A DNA stretch of 64,000 bases. It comes from an uncultured Flavobacterium sp. Its GTDB lineage: Bacteria; Bacteroidota; Bacteroidia; Flavobacteriales; Flavobacteriaceae. Under the pieces are notes generated by a model, which had not been told where the DNA came from, did not search any database, and was given only the letters and a program-made list of their open reading frames with translations. The position numbers and the translations under genes are program-made. Numbering within the stretch: position 1 is the first letter of the stretch; each line of letters starts with the position of its first letter. The DNA is taken from contig NZ_OY730238.1 in assembly GCF_963422545.1 (NCBI RefSeq), forward strand, positions 315,921 to 379,920. The letters are read 5' to 3'. Positions 44,344 to 53,869 of this stretch are shown here, piece by piece.

Positions 44344-44372
44344 TGAAAACTGATACCCGAGACTGAAAACTA
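44344..44372. repeat. GACTGAAAACT-type dispersed repeat
   Basis: It holds TGAAAACTGATACCCGAGAC then TGAAAACTA, just before the SDR stop. It belongs to the same family as the arms at 43237-43275. Confidence 0.6.
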
Positions 44373-44375
44373 ATT

Positions 44376-45926
44376 CTACCACGGAATCGGATTATAATCT
44401 TTAAGGAATTTCCCGCACCAGTGTTTTCCTGTATTTATTCCGTCAAATAAAGGATCCATAACGCGTGCTGCACCATCAACAATATCTAATGGAGGTTGAA
44501 AATCTTCTAATTCTTGTTTCTTCTTAGCCAATTCAGCAGGATCTTCATCAGTTACCCAACCAGTATCGACTGCATTCATAAAAATGCCATGTTTTGCCAA
44601 AGTTCCTGACGAGGTATGTGTTAACATATTCAAAGCTGCTTTAGCCATATTTGTATGCGGATGGCGATCTTCTTTAAAAAAGCGATGAAACTTTCCTTCC
44701 ATAGCCGAAACATTGATAATATGCTTTTTCCCCGTATTATCTTTCTTCATTACTTCCGAAAGTCGGTTACATAACACAAAAGGTGCAACAGAATTAACCA
44801 ATTGCACTTCGATCATTTCGGTAGTTTCAATTTGACCTAAACGCAAACGCCAACTGTTTGTTTTCCGTAAATCAACTTGTTGTAAATCAGCATCGAGTTC
44901 ACCTTCCGGAAAAACTTCATTTGCAACCAACGCGTTATCAAAAGAATACGGAATTTGAGACAATTGCGCCGAAGCACGCAAACCAATTCCGGGTTCTGGT
45001 CCGTGCCAGGTAACAGGCATATTTTCATTAGAAGAAAATCCAGTTGCCAAAACTTTCAATTCATCCAGACAATTCATATGATCTGCCAATAATTCCTGAG
45101 CTTGTTTTGGCAAAGCACTTATTGGCAATTGTTCATTCTCCATTAAATGCGAATAAAATCCTGCTGGTCGTCTAACAGTTTGAGCCGCATTATTAATCAA
45201 GATATCCAAACGTTCATACTTTTGCTCTATAAAATTGCAAAAGATTTCAACACTCGGAATATGTCGTAAATCTAAACCATGAATTTTCAAGCGATGTCCC
45301 CATTCCATGAAATCATCTTCTTTAGCAAAACGCAAAGCCGAATCGACCGGAAAACGAGTTGTAGCAATAACAGTTGCTCCACCTCGCAAAAGCATCAAAG
45401 TAATATGATAACCAATTTTTAGACGAGAACCGGTAATAATCGCAATTTGCCCTTTTACATCTGCAGTCTGAAAACGTTTGGCATAATTAAAATCACCACA
45501 ATCCGTACACATTGTATCATAAAAGTGATGCATTTTAGTAAACTCTGTTTTACAGACATAACAATTTCTTGGAGTTTCAAGTTCTAATTGCTCTTTATGA
45601 GCAAGATCATTAAAAGCCAATAATTTTGGTGCAACAAATATACTTGCTTCTCTTGCATGACGAATTCCGGTTTCTTTTCTTGCCGTTTTATCTTTCTTTT
45701 CTTTTTTGCGTTTTGCAGCTTGCACTCCATCTTTTACCCTTCTTGCAAACTCATCTCTATCAGGTCTTGAAAAAAGCCCCGCTTCTTTAATTAAAGCAAT
45801 TCGCTGCTCTTTTGGAATATCAAAAATTTGATCTGTATTGTTGTTTAATTGTGCTAAAACAGCAATGCATTGATTAATCTCTTCTGAGGTTATTGTATTC
45901 TTACTTTCCACTTCTTCCTTCAACAT
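44376..45926 (-). CDS. SDR oxidoreductase with N-terminal zinc-ribbon-like insert
   Basis: The product has 516 residues. After an N-terminal helical part and a basic region, a Cys4-type site ([13 protein letters not shown] then CTDCGDFNY) lies near residues 125-150. The Rossmann SDR domain has [15 protein letters not shown] and [13 protein letters not shown]. At the usual YxxxK position the sequence is TNMAKAAL, so the catalytic Tyr is replaced by Thr. NVSAMEG supplies the Ser. It is probably cytoplasmic; the substrate is unknown. The ATG at 45926 is used, because an upstream in-frame TTG (45956) lies in the -7 box. Confidence 0.85.
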   Translation of the reverse strand: MLKEEVESKNTITSEEINQCIAVLAQLNNNTDQIFDIPKEQRIALIKEAGLFSRPDRDEFARRVKDGVQAAKRKKEKKDKTARKETGIRHAREASIFVAPKLLAFNDLAHKEQLELETPRNCYVCKTEFTKMHHFYDTMCTDCGDFNYAKRFQTADVKGQIAIITGSRLKIGYHITLMLLRGGATVIATTRFPVDSALRFAKEDDFMEWGHRLKIHGLDLRHIPSVEIFCNFIEQKYERLDILINNAAQTVRRPAGFYSHLMENEQLPISALPKQAQELLADHMNCLDELKVLATGFSSNENMPVTWHGPEPGIGLRASAQLSQIPYSFDNALVANEVFPEGELDADLQQVDLRKTNSWRLRLGQIETTEMIEVQLVNSVAPFVLCNRLSEVMKKDNTGKKHIINVSAMEGKFHRFFKEDRHPHTNMAKAALNMLTHTSSGTLAKHGIFMNAVDTGWVTDEDPAELAKKKQELEDFQPPLDIVDGAARVMDPLFDGINTGKHWCGKFLKDYNPIPW

Positions 45927-45953
45927 TATAAATAGTACTATTTGCTTAATGGA

Positions 45954-45961
45954 CAAATATA
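45954..45961 (-). promoter_or_regulatory. -7 box of the SDR gene
   Basis: On the minus strand it reads TATATTTG (TAnnTTTG), 27 bases before the ATG at 45926. Confidence 0.55.
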
Positions 45962-46013
45962 GTCTTTTTGAATTCTTAAAATCTGAAAGTTAGCACTCAG
46001 GAAGAATTGTCTT

Positions 46014-46044
46014 TTGACTTTCGATAATTATCTTACTATCTTCG
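46014..46044 (+). promoter_or_regulatory. Promoter of the methyltransferase gene
   Basis: TTG at 46014-46016 is followed after 20 bases by TATCTTCG at 46037-46044, one mismatch from TAnnTTTG. The ATG is at 46066. Confidence 0.5.
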
Positions 46045-46065
46045 CGCCTACTTGTAAACATTTAT

Positions 46066-46857
46066 ATGCTATTTCAAATTAAATCTTATTTAAAATTCCT
46101 TTGGAATTCCAAAAACGAGCATGGAGTACATTCGCCATTTGTTTTCAGTTTATTGACTAAATGTTTCTACGACAAGAAATCAAAACCCGAATATTTAGTC
46201 TTGAAAAACTATCGGAAATCATTACTCAATAATAAAAATTTTATTGAAGTAACCGATTTTGGTGCTGGTTCAAAAGTTTTTAAATCGAATCGAAGACAAA
46301 TTTCTAAAATCGCTTCAACAGCGGGAATTTCGCCAAAACGTGCTGAATTATTATTTCGTGTAACTAATTATTTTCAGCCAAAAAACATTCTTGAAATTGG
46401 AACTTCATTAGGATTAGCAACTTCTGCTCTGGCATTGGGAAATCCTAAAGCAAAAGTAATTACACTTGAAGGTTGTCCGGAAACGGCAAATCAATGTCAA
46501 TTGCAATTGCAAAAATTCAATTTCAATAATGTAAATTCTATAATAACAGAATTCGAAAAATATTTTCAAGACATTAAACTGAGACTGAAAACTGAGACTG
46601 AAAACTTTGACCTCATTTACTTTGATGGAAATCATTCTAAAAAAGCAACTTTAGCTTATTTTGAGCTTTTATTACCTACAGTAACAAATGATTCTGTTTG
46701 GATTTTTGATGATATTCACTGGTCTCCTGAAATGGAAGAAGCTTGGGAAATTATAAAAAACCATCCAAAAGTAAAAGTTACAATCGATACTTTTCAATGG
46801 GGTTTTGTATTTTTTAGATACGAACAGGAAAAAGAGCATTTTGTGATTAGAACCTAG
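46066..46857 (+). CDS. Class I SAM-dependent methyltransferase
   Basis: The product has 263 residues. After a 95-residue N-terminal part (HGVHSPFVFSLLTKCFY), motif I is NILEIGTSLGLATSALALG, followed by VITLEGCPE and FDLIYFDGNHSKKATLAYF. This is similar to O-methyltransferases of the caffeoyl-CoA type and related tRNA or lipid enzymes. The substrate is not known. Residues about 171-181 (KLRLKTETENF) are encoded by a 13-base tandem repeat matching intergenic repeats, read in frame. Confidence 0.83.
   Translation: MLFQIKSYLKFLWNSKNEHGVHSPFVFSLLTKCFYDKKSKPEYLVLKNYRKSLLNNKNFIEVTDFGAGSKVFKSNRRQISKIASTAGISPKRAELLFRVTNYFQPKNILEIGTSLGLATSALALGNPKAKVITLEGCPETANQCQLQLQKFNFNNVNSIITEFEKYFQDIKLRLKTETENFDLIYFDGNHSKKATLAYFELLLPTVTNDSVWIFDDIHWSPEMEEAWEIIKNHPKVKVTIDTFQWGFVFFRYEQEKEHFVIRT
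46578..46606. repeat. In-gene tandem repeat ACTGAGACTGAAA
   Basis: The 13-base unit ACTGAGACTGAAA occurs twice in a row (46578-46590 and 46591-46603), followed by ACT. It matches the intergenic family at 43714-43743 and 44344-44372. It lies within the methyltransferase gene and keeps the frame. Confidence 0.7.
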
Positions 46858-46936
46858 AGTTCTCTCTTTTTATTTAACAAATAAAATCATTCTTTTTTTT
46901 ATCTTTGAAATTCACACTTTTTAGTACAGATAACTT

Positions 46937-46944
46937 TATCTTTG
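46937..46944 (+). promoter_or_regulatory. -7 box of the HTH regulator gene (one of two direct copies)
   Basis: TATCTTTG (TAnnTTTG) occurs at 46937-46944 and also at 46900-46907, each within the direct repeat TTATCTTTGAA. The start is at 46970. Confidence 0.45.
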
Positions 46945-46969
46945 AACTTTCAGAAAAACGACACTCATT

Positions 46970-47377
46970 ATGGAACAGAAAATTCATCAGGGAAGAAACG
47001 TAAAACGCTTCAGAGAAATGCTTGGCATAAAACAAGAAGCACTGGCTTATGATTTGGGAGAAAACTGGAACCAGAAGAAAATTTCTATACTCGAACAGAA
47101 AGAGACAATTGAAGATAATCTGCTTAGACAAATCTCTAATTCTTTGAAAATTCCTGTTGAAGCTTTTCAAAATTTTGATGAGGAACAAGCAGTGAATGTG
47201 ATTTCGAATACTTTTGGAGATAATGCTTGCGTTGGGAATCATCCCACTTCTACAGTCAACTTCAATCCTATTGAAGAAGTAATAAAACTTCATGAAGAAA
47301 AAATTGCTTTATTTGAACGTATGTTGAGAGAAAAAGATGAAATGATGGCAAGGCTTGAAAAACTAATTAGCAAATAA
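46970..47377 (+). CDS. XRE-family helix-turn-helix regulator
   Basis: The product has 135 residues. The N-terminal HTH (GRNVKRFREMLGIKQEALA, then DLGENWNQKKISILEQKET) is followed by IEDNLLRQISNSLKIPVEA. The C-terminal 30 residues form a coiled coil (LHEEKIALFERMLREKDEM). It probably dimerises through this tail and binds DNA. No target can be read. A direct repeat at 46899-46949 overlaps its promoter and could be an autoregulatory site. Confidence 0.82.
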   Translation: MEQKIHQGRNVKRFREMLGIKQEALAYDLGENWNQKKISILEQKETIEDNLLRQISNSLKIPVEAFQNFDEEQAVNVISNTFGDNACVGNHPTSTVNFNPIEEVIKLHEEKIALFERMLREKDEMMARLEKLISK

Positions 47378-47406
47378 ATTTCAGGATCATCTCACCATTA
47401 GAATAT

Positions 47407-47438
47407 AAAAAAAGGCGATCATTAACTGATCGCCTTTT
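47407..47438. terminator. Bidirectional terminator after the HTH gene
   Basis: GGCGATCA / TGATCGCC with A7 before and T5 after lies between the convergent HTH and lipoprotein genes. Confidence 0.88.
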
Positions 47439-47461
47439 TCGTTTAATTCAAAATAACTAAT

Positions 47462-48130
47462 TTATTTTTTAGCCTCCGCATTTTCCTCAGATTTTGCTTT
47501 CATTCTATTAATTGTATACATTGGAGCAAATTTCAATTTTAAACCAGCAATTTTTCTGTTATCTTTAGATGTAAGACCTTCTTTTTCAACCGTATTTTTT
47601 CGGCTATCAAGTGCTTCATACATCAATTTAATTTCATCCCAGTCTTCACGAGAATATTTATCTTTATTATTCTCTACAGTATGAACAAATTGTTGGTAAA
47701 CACTATGAATATTTTGAGCATTTACCCAAGCAAAACTCATATCATTTCCTATTTTTCCTTCTCCAAATAATGCATTACGCAATTGTTGTTTTGGACTTGG
47801 AGCAGGTAGTGGTGGTGGTGCAACAACGGTGGTCATTTCTTTTTTAAATTCTTCGTATTTTACTTTACTTTTATTTACTTTTTCGGTTGCACCCGAATTA
47901 TCTTTAATATCTGCCAATGCTAAATCAGCTTCTTGAGCTTTTTTATCATATTCAGCATCTACCGCTTTCCAATCTGCTTTTAAATCGTCTGCTTTAACAT
48001 TTTTAACAGAATCGACGTAAGCTACATAAGAATCGATTGTTTTTTGAGCTTTTTCTTGTTTCTCGTCCTTACACGACGTAAAAGCCAATGCAATTAATGC
48101 AATTCCTGATAATAATTGTATATTTTTCAT
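47462..48130 (-). CDS. Lipoprotein with helical body, unknown function
   Basis: The product has 222 residues with a lipoprotein signal ending AFTSCKDEK (Cys at 20). The body is helical and charged, with a Pro-rich linker VVAPPPLPAPSPKQQL near residues 102-117, then the conserved-looking NALFGEGKIGNDMSFAWVN and NIHSVYQQFVHTVENNK. Similar lipoproteins are common in Flavobacteriia, but I do not know a function. It is probably periplasmic or outer-membrane. It is monocistronic with its own -7 box. Confidence 0.75.
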   Translation of the reverse strand: MKNIQLLSGIALIALAFTSCKDEKQEKAQKTIDSYVAYVDSVKNVKADDLKADWKAVDAEYDKKAQEADLALADIKDNSGATEKVNKSKVKYEEFKKEMTTVVAPPPLPAPSPKQQLRNALFGEGKIGNDMSFAWVNAQNIHSVYQQFVHTVENNKDKYSREDWDEIKLMYEALDSRKNTVEKEGLTSKDNRKIAGLKLKFAPMYTINRMKAKSEENAEAKK

Positions 48131-48439
48131 AACTCTGTTTATTTAATATTAGATATCAAATATAACCAAATAAAATAGCTATTTATGAATAATTACCAAA
48201 ATTTTAGCATTTAAAACACTTAAAATTAAAAATATTTCAAAAAATATGGTAATTGTATAAAAATAATACAAAATCATATAACAGAATTTTATTTGTTTAA
48301 AATATATTTTTTATAGAAATGATAATTTATAGAAAATCACGATTTAAGAAGACAACTTCTGTAACAAAAATCAATTAGAAACTACTTATCGTTTATTGAA
48401 AAGTGTTTTGTACTTTTAAATCCAAAATTGTAAACCGAA
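48131..48439. promoter_or_regulatory. AT-rich divergent promoter region
   Basis: This is a 309-base gap without a credible ORF. The minus strand carries TATATTTG at 48157-48164 for the lipoprotein gene. The part from 48181 to 48330 is low-complexity AT sequence. TACTTTTA at 48411-48418 may be a weak -7 box for the ABC gene. Confidence 0.45.
48157..48164 (-). promoter_or_regulatory. -7 box of the lipoprotein gene
   Basis: On the minus strand it reads TATATTTG (TAnnTTTG), 26 bases before the ATG at 48130. Confidence 0.5.
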
Positions 48440-49144
48440 ATGGCAAATCCATTAATTAAAATAACAGATATAAAACGAGATTTTGTCCTTGGCAATGAAA
48501 TTGTTTATGTCTTAAAAGGTATAGATTTAAAAATCAATAAAGGCGAATATGTAGCTTTAATGGGGCCTTCTGGTTCCGGAAAATCGACTTTAATGAACTT
48601 GTTAGGTTGTTTGGACACACCAACTTCCGGACATTATATTTTAAATGGAAAAGATGTCAGCCAAATGAAAGATGATGAATTGGCAGGAATTCGAAACAAA
48701 GAAATCGGATTTGTATTTCAAACCTTTAATCTTTTGCCAAGAACTACAGCTTTAGATAATGTAGCATTGCCAATGATTTATGCCGGATATTCAAAAGCAG
48801 AACGAACCAAGCGTGCCGAAGAAGTTTTGACGCAGGTAAATCTGGCAGACAGAATGGATCATCAGCCTAATCAGCTTTCGGGAGGACAACGCCAGCGTGT
48901 TGCAATTGCCCGCGCTTTGGTTAACAAACCTTCGATAATTTTGGCCGATGAACCAACAGGAAACCTGGACAGTAAAACTTCTGTAGAAATTATGAAGCTT
49001 TTTGGAGACATTCATGCACTGGGAAACACTGTGATTCTGGTAACTCACGAAGAAGATATTGCAGCTTACGCACATCGTGTAATTCGTTTAAGAGATGGAT
49101 TAATTGAAAGTGATACTACAAAACCGGATCACATATTCCTGTAA
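48440..49144 (+). CDS. ABC transporter ATP-binding protein, LolD/MacB type
   Basis: The product has 234 residues. Walker A is [19 protein letters not shown], the Q-loop lies in [19 protein letters not shown], the signature is [15 protein letters not shown] and Walker B is [16 protein letters not shown]. The H-loop is [16 protein letters not shown]. This order is typical of the LolD/MacB/FtsE-like group that extracts or moves lipoproteins or peptides. The permease partner is not adjacent, so the cargo is open. It is followed after about 50 bases by the adenosyltransferase gene. Confidence 0.92.
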   Translation: MANPLIKITDIKRDFVLGNEIVYVLKGIDLKINKGEYVALMGPSGSGKSTLMNLLGCLDTPTSGHYILNGKDVSQMKDDELAGIRNKEIGFVFQTFNLLPRTTALDNVALPMIYAGYSKAERTKRAEEVLTQVNLADRMDHQPNQLSGGQRQRVAIARALVNKPSIILADEPTGNLDSKTSVEIMKLFGDIHALGNTVILVTHEEDIAAYAHRVIRLRDGLIESDTTKPDHIFL

Positions 49145-49192
49145 TCTTAAAAAACTTAGCATCTCAGAACCTCAGAACCTTAGCATCTTAAA
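49145..49192. repeat. CTTAGAACCTCAGAAC-type dispersed repeat
   Basis: It holds CTTAGCATCTCAGAACCTCA and CAGAACCTTAGCATCTTA, filling the gap between the ABC gene and the adenosyltransferase gene. It is related to the arms at 19618-19702. Confidence 0.65.
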
Positions 49193-49196
49193 AAAA

Positions 49197-49766
49197 ATGA
49201 AAGTATATACAAAAACAGGAGATAAAGGAACAACAGCTCTTTTTGGCGGTACACGTGTTCCTAAAGATCATATCAGGATTGACAGTTATGGCACTGTTGA
49301 CGAATTAAATTCTTATATAGGTTTAATTCGTGATCAGGAAATGAATGCACATTACAAAACCATTTTAATCGAAATTCAGGATCGTTTATTTACTGTTGGA
49401 GCAATCTTAGCAACTCCGGCAGAAAAAGAAGTCCTAAAAAACGGTGAACTTCGCTTAAAAAATCTCGGAATCATAGAAACTGATATAGAATTACTGGAAA
49501 ATGAAATTGATAAAATGGAAGAAAGTCTTCCGCAAATGACTCATTTTGTTTTACCTGGAGGGCACCCAACTGTGTCACATTGTCATATAGCACGTTGTAT
49601 TTGTCGTCGTGCAGAACGTTTGGCAGTACATTTAAGCCATAATGAACCCGTTCCTGAGATCGCAATCAAGTACTTAAACCGACTTTCTGACTACCTTTTT
49701 GTCTTGGCACGGAAGTTGTCGTCAGACTTGAAAGCGGATGAAGTGAAATGGATACCCAGAAAGTAA
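49197..49766 (+). CDS. ATP:cob(I)alamin adenosyltransferase, PduO type
   Basis: The product has 189 residues. It starts MKVYTKTGDKGTTALFGGT and has VDELNSYIGLIRDQ, LPGGHPTVSHCHIARCICR, RRAERLAVHL and KYLNRLSDYLFVLARKL, which are diagnostic for PduO/MMAB. It makes adenosylcobalamin in the cytoplasm. The ATG at 49197 is used because the family starts there and the upstream stretch is repeat DNA. A B12-using radical SAM gene lies at the window start, but the distance is too great to infer a link. Confidence 0.94.
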   Translation: MKVYTKTGDKGTTALFGGTRVPKDHIRIDSYGTVDELNSYIGLIRDQEMNAHYKTILIEIQDRLFTVGAILATPAEKEVLKNGELRLKNLGIIETDIELLENEIDKMEESLPQMTHFVLPGGHPTVSHCHIARCICRRAERLAVHLSHNEPVPEIAIKYLNRLSDYLFVLARKLSSDLKADEVKWIPRK

Positions 49767-49898
49767 ACAGTTTACAGTCGCAGTTACAGTTTTCACGCTG
49801 TAAACCGGCACCGAAAACTGAATACTTCAAAAAAGAAGTAAACAGTCACAATTTTCAGTTTTCAGACTGCAAACTGTCACCGAAAACTGAATACTAAA
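49763..49898. repeat. Tandem pair of AACAGT...CCGAAAACTGAATACT repeats
   Basis: Two copies, about 49763-49828 and 49831-49898, each begin AAGTAAACAGT and end CACCGAAAACTGAATACT. Each can fold on itself. They fill most of the gap between the adenosyltransferase and DUF2795 genes. Confidence 0.75.
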
Positions 49899-49940
49899 TA
49901 GAGACGTTCTTAAATTTTATTAAAATAAATCAAATTTTAC

Positions 49941-49970
49941 TTGTCTTTTTCAGTAAAAAATTTATTTTTG
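49941..49970 (+). promoter_or_regulatory. Promoter of the DUF2795-secA region
   Basis: TTG at 49941-49943, 19 bases, then TATTTTTG at 49963-49970. This is a full match to the Bacteroidetes promoter consensus. Confidence 0.8.
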
Positions 49971-49991
49971 CACAAACTAAACAGATAACAG

Positions 49992-50213
49992 ATGTATTGG
50001 ACATTAGAATTAGCATCTTATTTAAGTGATGCGCCATGGCCTGCTAACAAAGACGAACTTATTGACTACGCTATTAGAGCTGGTGCTCCATTAGAAGTAG
50101 TAGAAAACCTTCAATCAATCGAAGATGAAGGCGAGATATATGAATCAATGGAAGAAATTTGGCCTGATTATCCAACAGACGAAGATTATCTTTGGAATGA
50201 GGATGAATATTAA
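49992..50213 (+). CDS. DUF2795 small acidic protein
   Basis: The product has 73 residues. It starts MYWTLELASYLSDAPWPAN and has KDELIDYAIRAGAPLEVVEN, then a very acidic tail (IWPDYPTDEDYLWNEDEY). DUF2795 is a small helical family of unknown role. In Flavobacteriia a member is commonly found just ahead of secA, as here. A hairpin separates it from secA, so secA may be read by partial read-through or its own promoter. Confidence 0.9.
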   Translation: MYWTLELASYLSDAPWPANKDELIDYAIRAGAPLEVVENLQSIEDEGEIYESMEEIWPDYPTDEDYLWNEDEY

Positions 50214-50231
50214 AAAATAAACCAAAGGAAA

Positions 50232-50257
50232 AAGTCTCATCACCGAGGCTTTTTTTT
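50232..50257 (+). terminator. Terminator or attenuator between DUF2795 gene and secA
   Basis: AAAAGTCTC-ATCACC-GAGGCTTTTTTTT is a short hairpin with a run of T. Confidence 0.7.
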
Positions 50258-50300
50258 TGGTTCAAATACACATTTACATAAAATAGAAATACAATAAATC

Positions 50301-53300
50301 ATGAGTTTTATAAACAGCATTATTAAAGTCTTTGTAGGTGATAAATCACAGAAAGATGTCAAAGCTTTACAGCCCTATTTAAACAAAATTAAAACATTCG
50401 AAACCAGCTTAATGGCTTTGTCTCATGACGACCTAAGAGCTAGAACCGCATATTTTAAAGAAAAAATAAAAGAAGCAAGAGCTGACAAAGATGCTAAAAT
50501 TGCTTCGCTTAAAGCCGAAGTAGAAAACATCGAAGACATTGATAAAAGAGAAGATCTTTATGATGCTATCGATACTCTTGAAAAAGAAGCTTACGAAATT
50601 TCAGAAAAAACTTTATTGGAAATCCTTCCTGAAGCATTTTCTGTAGTTAAAGAAACGGCACGTCGTTTTAAAGACAATTCTTTTATCGAAGTAACTGCCA
50701 CTCCAAAAGACCGCGAATTCTCGGCTTCAAAAACTTATGTTACTATTGAAGGTTACAAAGCTACTTGGGCTAACAAATGGAATGCTGCCGGTAAAGAAAT
50801 TACCTGGGACATGATTCACTATGATGTTCAGTTAATTGGAGGTATGGTTTTGCACGAAGGTAAAGTTGCCGAAATGCAAACGGGTGAAGGTAAAACTTTG
50901 GTAGCTACACTTCCGCTTTACTTAAACGCTTTGACAGGAAACGGAGTTCACTTAGTAACTGTGAATGACTACTTAGCAAAACGTGATAGTACATGGAAAG
51001 CTCCTTTATTCGAATTTCACGGCTTAACTGTTGATTGTATTGATAATCACCAGCCAAGTACAGAACAAAGAAAAAAAGCATACGACGCAGATATCACTTA
51101 CGGAACCAACAACGAATTTGGTTTTGACTACTTAAGAGATAACATGGCACACTCGCCAAGCGACTTAGTTCAAAGAAAACACAATTATGCAATTGTCGAT
51201 GAGGTCGATTCTGTATTAATTGATGATGCAAGAACACCACTTATTATTTCAGGACCAGTTCCGCAAGGAGATCGTCATGAATTTAATGAGTTGAAACCAA
51301 AAATCGAAAACTTAGTATCTCAACAACGTCAGTTAGCAAATGGTTTCTTAGCAGAAGCTAAAAAATTAATCAAAGAAGGAAACACTAAAGAAGGTGGATT
51401 CTTATTGTTAAGAGCTTACAGAAGTTTACCTAAAAACAAAGCATTAATTAAATTTTTGAGTGAAGAAGGAATCAAACAATTACTTCAAAAAACCGAAAAT
51501 CAATATATGCAGGATAACAATCGCGAAATGCATAAAGTTGATGAAGCTTTGTATTTTGTAATTGAAGAAAAAAACAATCAGGTTGAATTAACTGATAACG
51601 GTATTCAATACCTTTCTGGAGATACAGATGCTGACTTTTTCGTACTTCCGGATATTGGAACTGAAATCGCTTCTATCGAAAAACAAAAACTAGATAAAGA
51701 TGCTGAAGCGGAAGCTAAAGAAAGATTATTCCAGGATTTTGGAGTAAAAAGCGAACGTATTCACACTCTTACTCAACTTTTAAAAGCGTATGCTCTTTTT
51801 GAAAAAGATGTAGAATACGTAATCATGGACAACAAAATTATGATTGTCGATGAGCAAACAGGTCGTATCATGGATGGTCGTCGTTATTCTGACGGTTTAC
51901 ACCAGGCGATCGAAGCTAAAGAAAATGTAAAAATCGAAGCTGCAACACAAACTTTTGCAACTGTTACATTACAGAATTATTTCAGAATGTACAGTAAATT
52001 AGGTGGTATGACAGGTACAGCAGTTACAGAAGCTGGAGAGTTATGGCAGATTTATAAATTAGACGTTGTTGAAATTCCAACCAATCGTCCGATTTCAAGA
52101 CATGATAAAGAAGATTATATCTATAAAACTACACGTGAGAAATTCAATGCAGTAATCGAAGATGTAACACAATTATCAAATGCAGGAAGACCAGTTTTAA
52201 TTGGAACAACCTCTGTAGAGATCTCAGAATTATTAAGCCGAATGTTGAAAATGAGAGGCGTTACCCATAACGTTTTGAATGCAAAAATGCACAAACAAGA
52301 AGCACAAATTGTAGAAGAAGCAGGTAAAGCCGGAGTTGTAACTATTGCAACAAACATGGCTGGTCGTGGTACCGATATTAAATTATCTCCAGAAGTAAAA
52401 GCTGCCGGAGGTTTAGCAATCGTTGGTACAGAACGTCATGACTCTCGTCGTGTAGACAGACAGTTACGTGGTCGTGCGGGACGTCAGGGAGATCCGGGAA
52501 GTTCTCAATTCTATGTTTCTCTTGAAGATAACTTAATGCGTTTATTTGGTTCTGAAAGAGTTGCTAAAGTAATGGACAGAATGGGACTTCAGGAAGGTGA
52601 AGTTATTCAGCATTCTATGATGACTAAATCTATCGAACGTGCTCAGAAAAAAGTAGAAGAAAACAACTTTGGTGTTCGTAAACGTTTATTAGAATATGAT
52701 GACGTTATGAACTCTCAACGTGAAGTAGTTTACAAACGTCGTCGTCACGCTTTATTTGGTGAGCGTTTGAAACTGGATATCGCTAATATGATGTACGACA
52801 CTTGCGAATTGATCGTAAGTCAAAACAAACCGGTTAATGATTTCAAAAATTTCGAATTTGATTTGATTCGTTATTTCTCAATCACGTCTCCAATTTCAGA
52901 AGCTGATTTCTCGAAATTATCTGACATCGAAATCACTGGAAAAATATACAAAGAGACTCTGGCTTTCTATACTGAAAAAACAGAAAGAAGTGCAAGAGAA
53001 GCTTTCCCAATCATTAAAGGAGTTTACGAAGAGCCAAACAATCATTTTGAGCGTATCGTAGTTCCATTTACTGACGGAATCAAAACTTTGAATGTTGTTA
53101 CTGATTTGAAAAAAGCATACGAAAGCGAAGGCGCTCAGTTAATTGCTGATTTCGAGAAAAATATCACACTTTCTATCGTTGATGAAGCCTGGAAAAAACA
53201 CTTACGTAAAATGGACGAATTGAAACAATCTGTTCAATTAGCCGTTCACGAACAAAAAGATCCATTGCTTATTTACAAATTAGAAGCTTTTAATTTGTTT

Positions 53301-53642
53301 AGAGGAATGTTGGACAACGTTAACAAAGAAGTTATTTCATTCTTATTCAAAGGTGATTTACCTGCTCAAAATGTTCCTGAAATTCACGAAGCAAAAGAAG
53401 TACGTCAAAAAGAAAACTTCAAATTGAGCAAAGATGAAATTGTAAACAGCGAAGACATTAATCGCGAAGCTGGAGAAACACAACAACGTCAGGTTACTGA
53501 AACCATTGTGAGAGATATGCCAAAAATCAACCGTAATGATACTGTAACAGTTCAGGAAGTTACAACTGGTAAAACTGAAGAAATGAAATTTAAAAAAGCA
53601 GAATCTTTAATCGCTTCTGGTGCTTGGGTTCTTGTTAAATAA
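50301..53642 (+). CDS. secA: Protein translocase subunit SecA
   Basis: The product has 1113 residues, longer than E. coli SecA as is usual in Bacteroidetes. Walker A is [19 protein letters not shown] near residue 192. Further motifs are [30 protein letters not shown], the DEVD box [35 protein letters not shown] and [19 protein letters not shown]. The C-terminus has no zinc-binding Cys motif and ends ASGAWVLVK. It drives preprotein export through SecYEG by ATP hydrolysis. A Lys-rich insert near residues 345-400 ([16 protein letters not shown]) is typical of this phylum. Confidence 0.98.
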   Translation: MSFINSIIKVFVGDKSQKDVKALQPYLNKIKTFETSLMALSHDDLRARTAYFKEKIKEARADKDAKIASLKAEVENIEDIDKREDLYDAIDTLEKEAYEISEKTLLEILPEAFSVVKETARRFKDNSFIEVTATPKDREFSASKTYVTIEGYKATWANKWNAAGKEITWDMIHYDVQLIGGMVLHEGKVAEMQTGEGKTLVATLPLYLNALTGNGVHLVTVNDYLAKRDSTWKAPLFEFHGLTVDCIDNHQPSTEQRKKAYDADITYGTNNEFGFDYLRDNMAHSPSDLVQRKHNYAIVDEVDSVLIDDARTPLIISGPVPQGDRHEFNELKPKIENLVSQQRQLANGFLAEAKKLIKEGNTKEGGFLLLRAYRSLPKNKALIKFLSEEGIKQLLQKTENQYMQDNNREMHKVDEALYFVIEEKNNQVELTDNGIQYLSGDTDADFFVLPDIGTEIASIEKQKLDKDAEAEAKERLFQDFGVKSERIHTLTQLLKAYALFEKDVEYVIMDNKIMIVDEQTGRIMDGRRYSDGLHQAIEAKENVKIEAATQTFATVTLQNYFRMYSKLGGMTGTAVTEAGELWQIYKLDVVEIPTNRPISRHDKEDYIYKTTREKFNAVIEDVTQLSNAGRPVLIGTTSVEISELLSRMLKMRGVTHNVLNAKMHKQEAQIVEEAGKAGVVTIATNMAGRGTDIKLSPEVKAAGGLAIVGTERHDSRRVDRQLRGRAGRQGDPGSSQFYVSLEDNLMRLFGSERVAKVMDRMGLQEGEVIQHSMMTKSIERAQKKVEENNFGVRKRLLEYDDVMNSQREVVYKRRRHALFGERLKLDIANMMYDTCELIVSQNKPVNDFKNFEFDLIRYFSITSPISEADFSKLSDIEITGKIYKETLAFYTEKTERSAREAFPIIKGVYEEPNNHFERIVVPFTDGIKTLNVVTDLKKAYESEGAQLIADFEKNITLSIVDEAWKKHLRKMDELKQSVQLAVHEQKDPLLIYKLEAFNLFRGMLDNVNKEVISFLFKGDLPAQNVPEIHEAKEVRQKENFKLSKDEIVNSEDINREAGETQQRQVTETIVRDMPKINRNDTVTVQEVTTGKTEEMKFKKAESLIASGAWVLVK

Positions 53643-53781
53643 ATTACAGTTTACAGTCGCAGTTTACAGACTGATATTCTAAATTATATACATCAAACCC
53701 GACAGGTTTTTAAAACCTGTCGGGTTTGTCTATTTAAAAAAGTTTTCAGTCACAGTTTTCAGTTTCGGTACTGAGACTCAA
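53643..53781. repeat. Two GTTTACAGTC/TTTTCAGTC repeat stretches around a terminator
   Basis: ACAGTTTACAGTCGCAGTTT (53646-53665) and GTTTTCAGTCACAGTTTTCA (from 53749) flank the terminator at 53695-53727. They belong to the same family as those at 43237 and 49763. Confidence 0.65.
53695..53727 (+). terminator. Terminator of secA
   Basis: AAACCCGACAGGTTTT / AAAACCTGTCGGGTTT with one base between the arms forms a near-perfect long hairpin. Confidence 0.85.
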
Positions 53782-53837
53782 AAAAAGCTTTTTTATGTTA
53801 AATGATAAAAATCACAATAATTAAAAAGAATAAAATG

Positions 53838-53845
53838 TATTTTTG
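53838..53845 (+). promoter_or_regulatory. -7 box of the first CxxxC protein gene
   Basis: TATTTTTG (TAnnTTTG) lies 24 bases before the TTG start at 53870. It overlaps the upstream in-frame TTG at 53843 and so excludes that start. Confidence 0.55.
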
Positions 53846-53869
53846 CAATCGAAACAACGAAATAAACCC

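Noticed and set aside
45927..45956. TTG start at 45956 for the SDR gene
   Set aside because: It overlaps the -7 box TATATTTG at 45954-45961.
49104..49196. Upstream extension of the adenosyltransferase frame
   Set aside because: It overlaps the ABC gene and repeat DNA; the family start MKVYTKTGDKG is at 49197.
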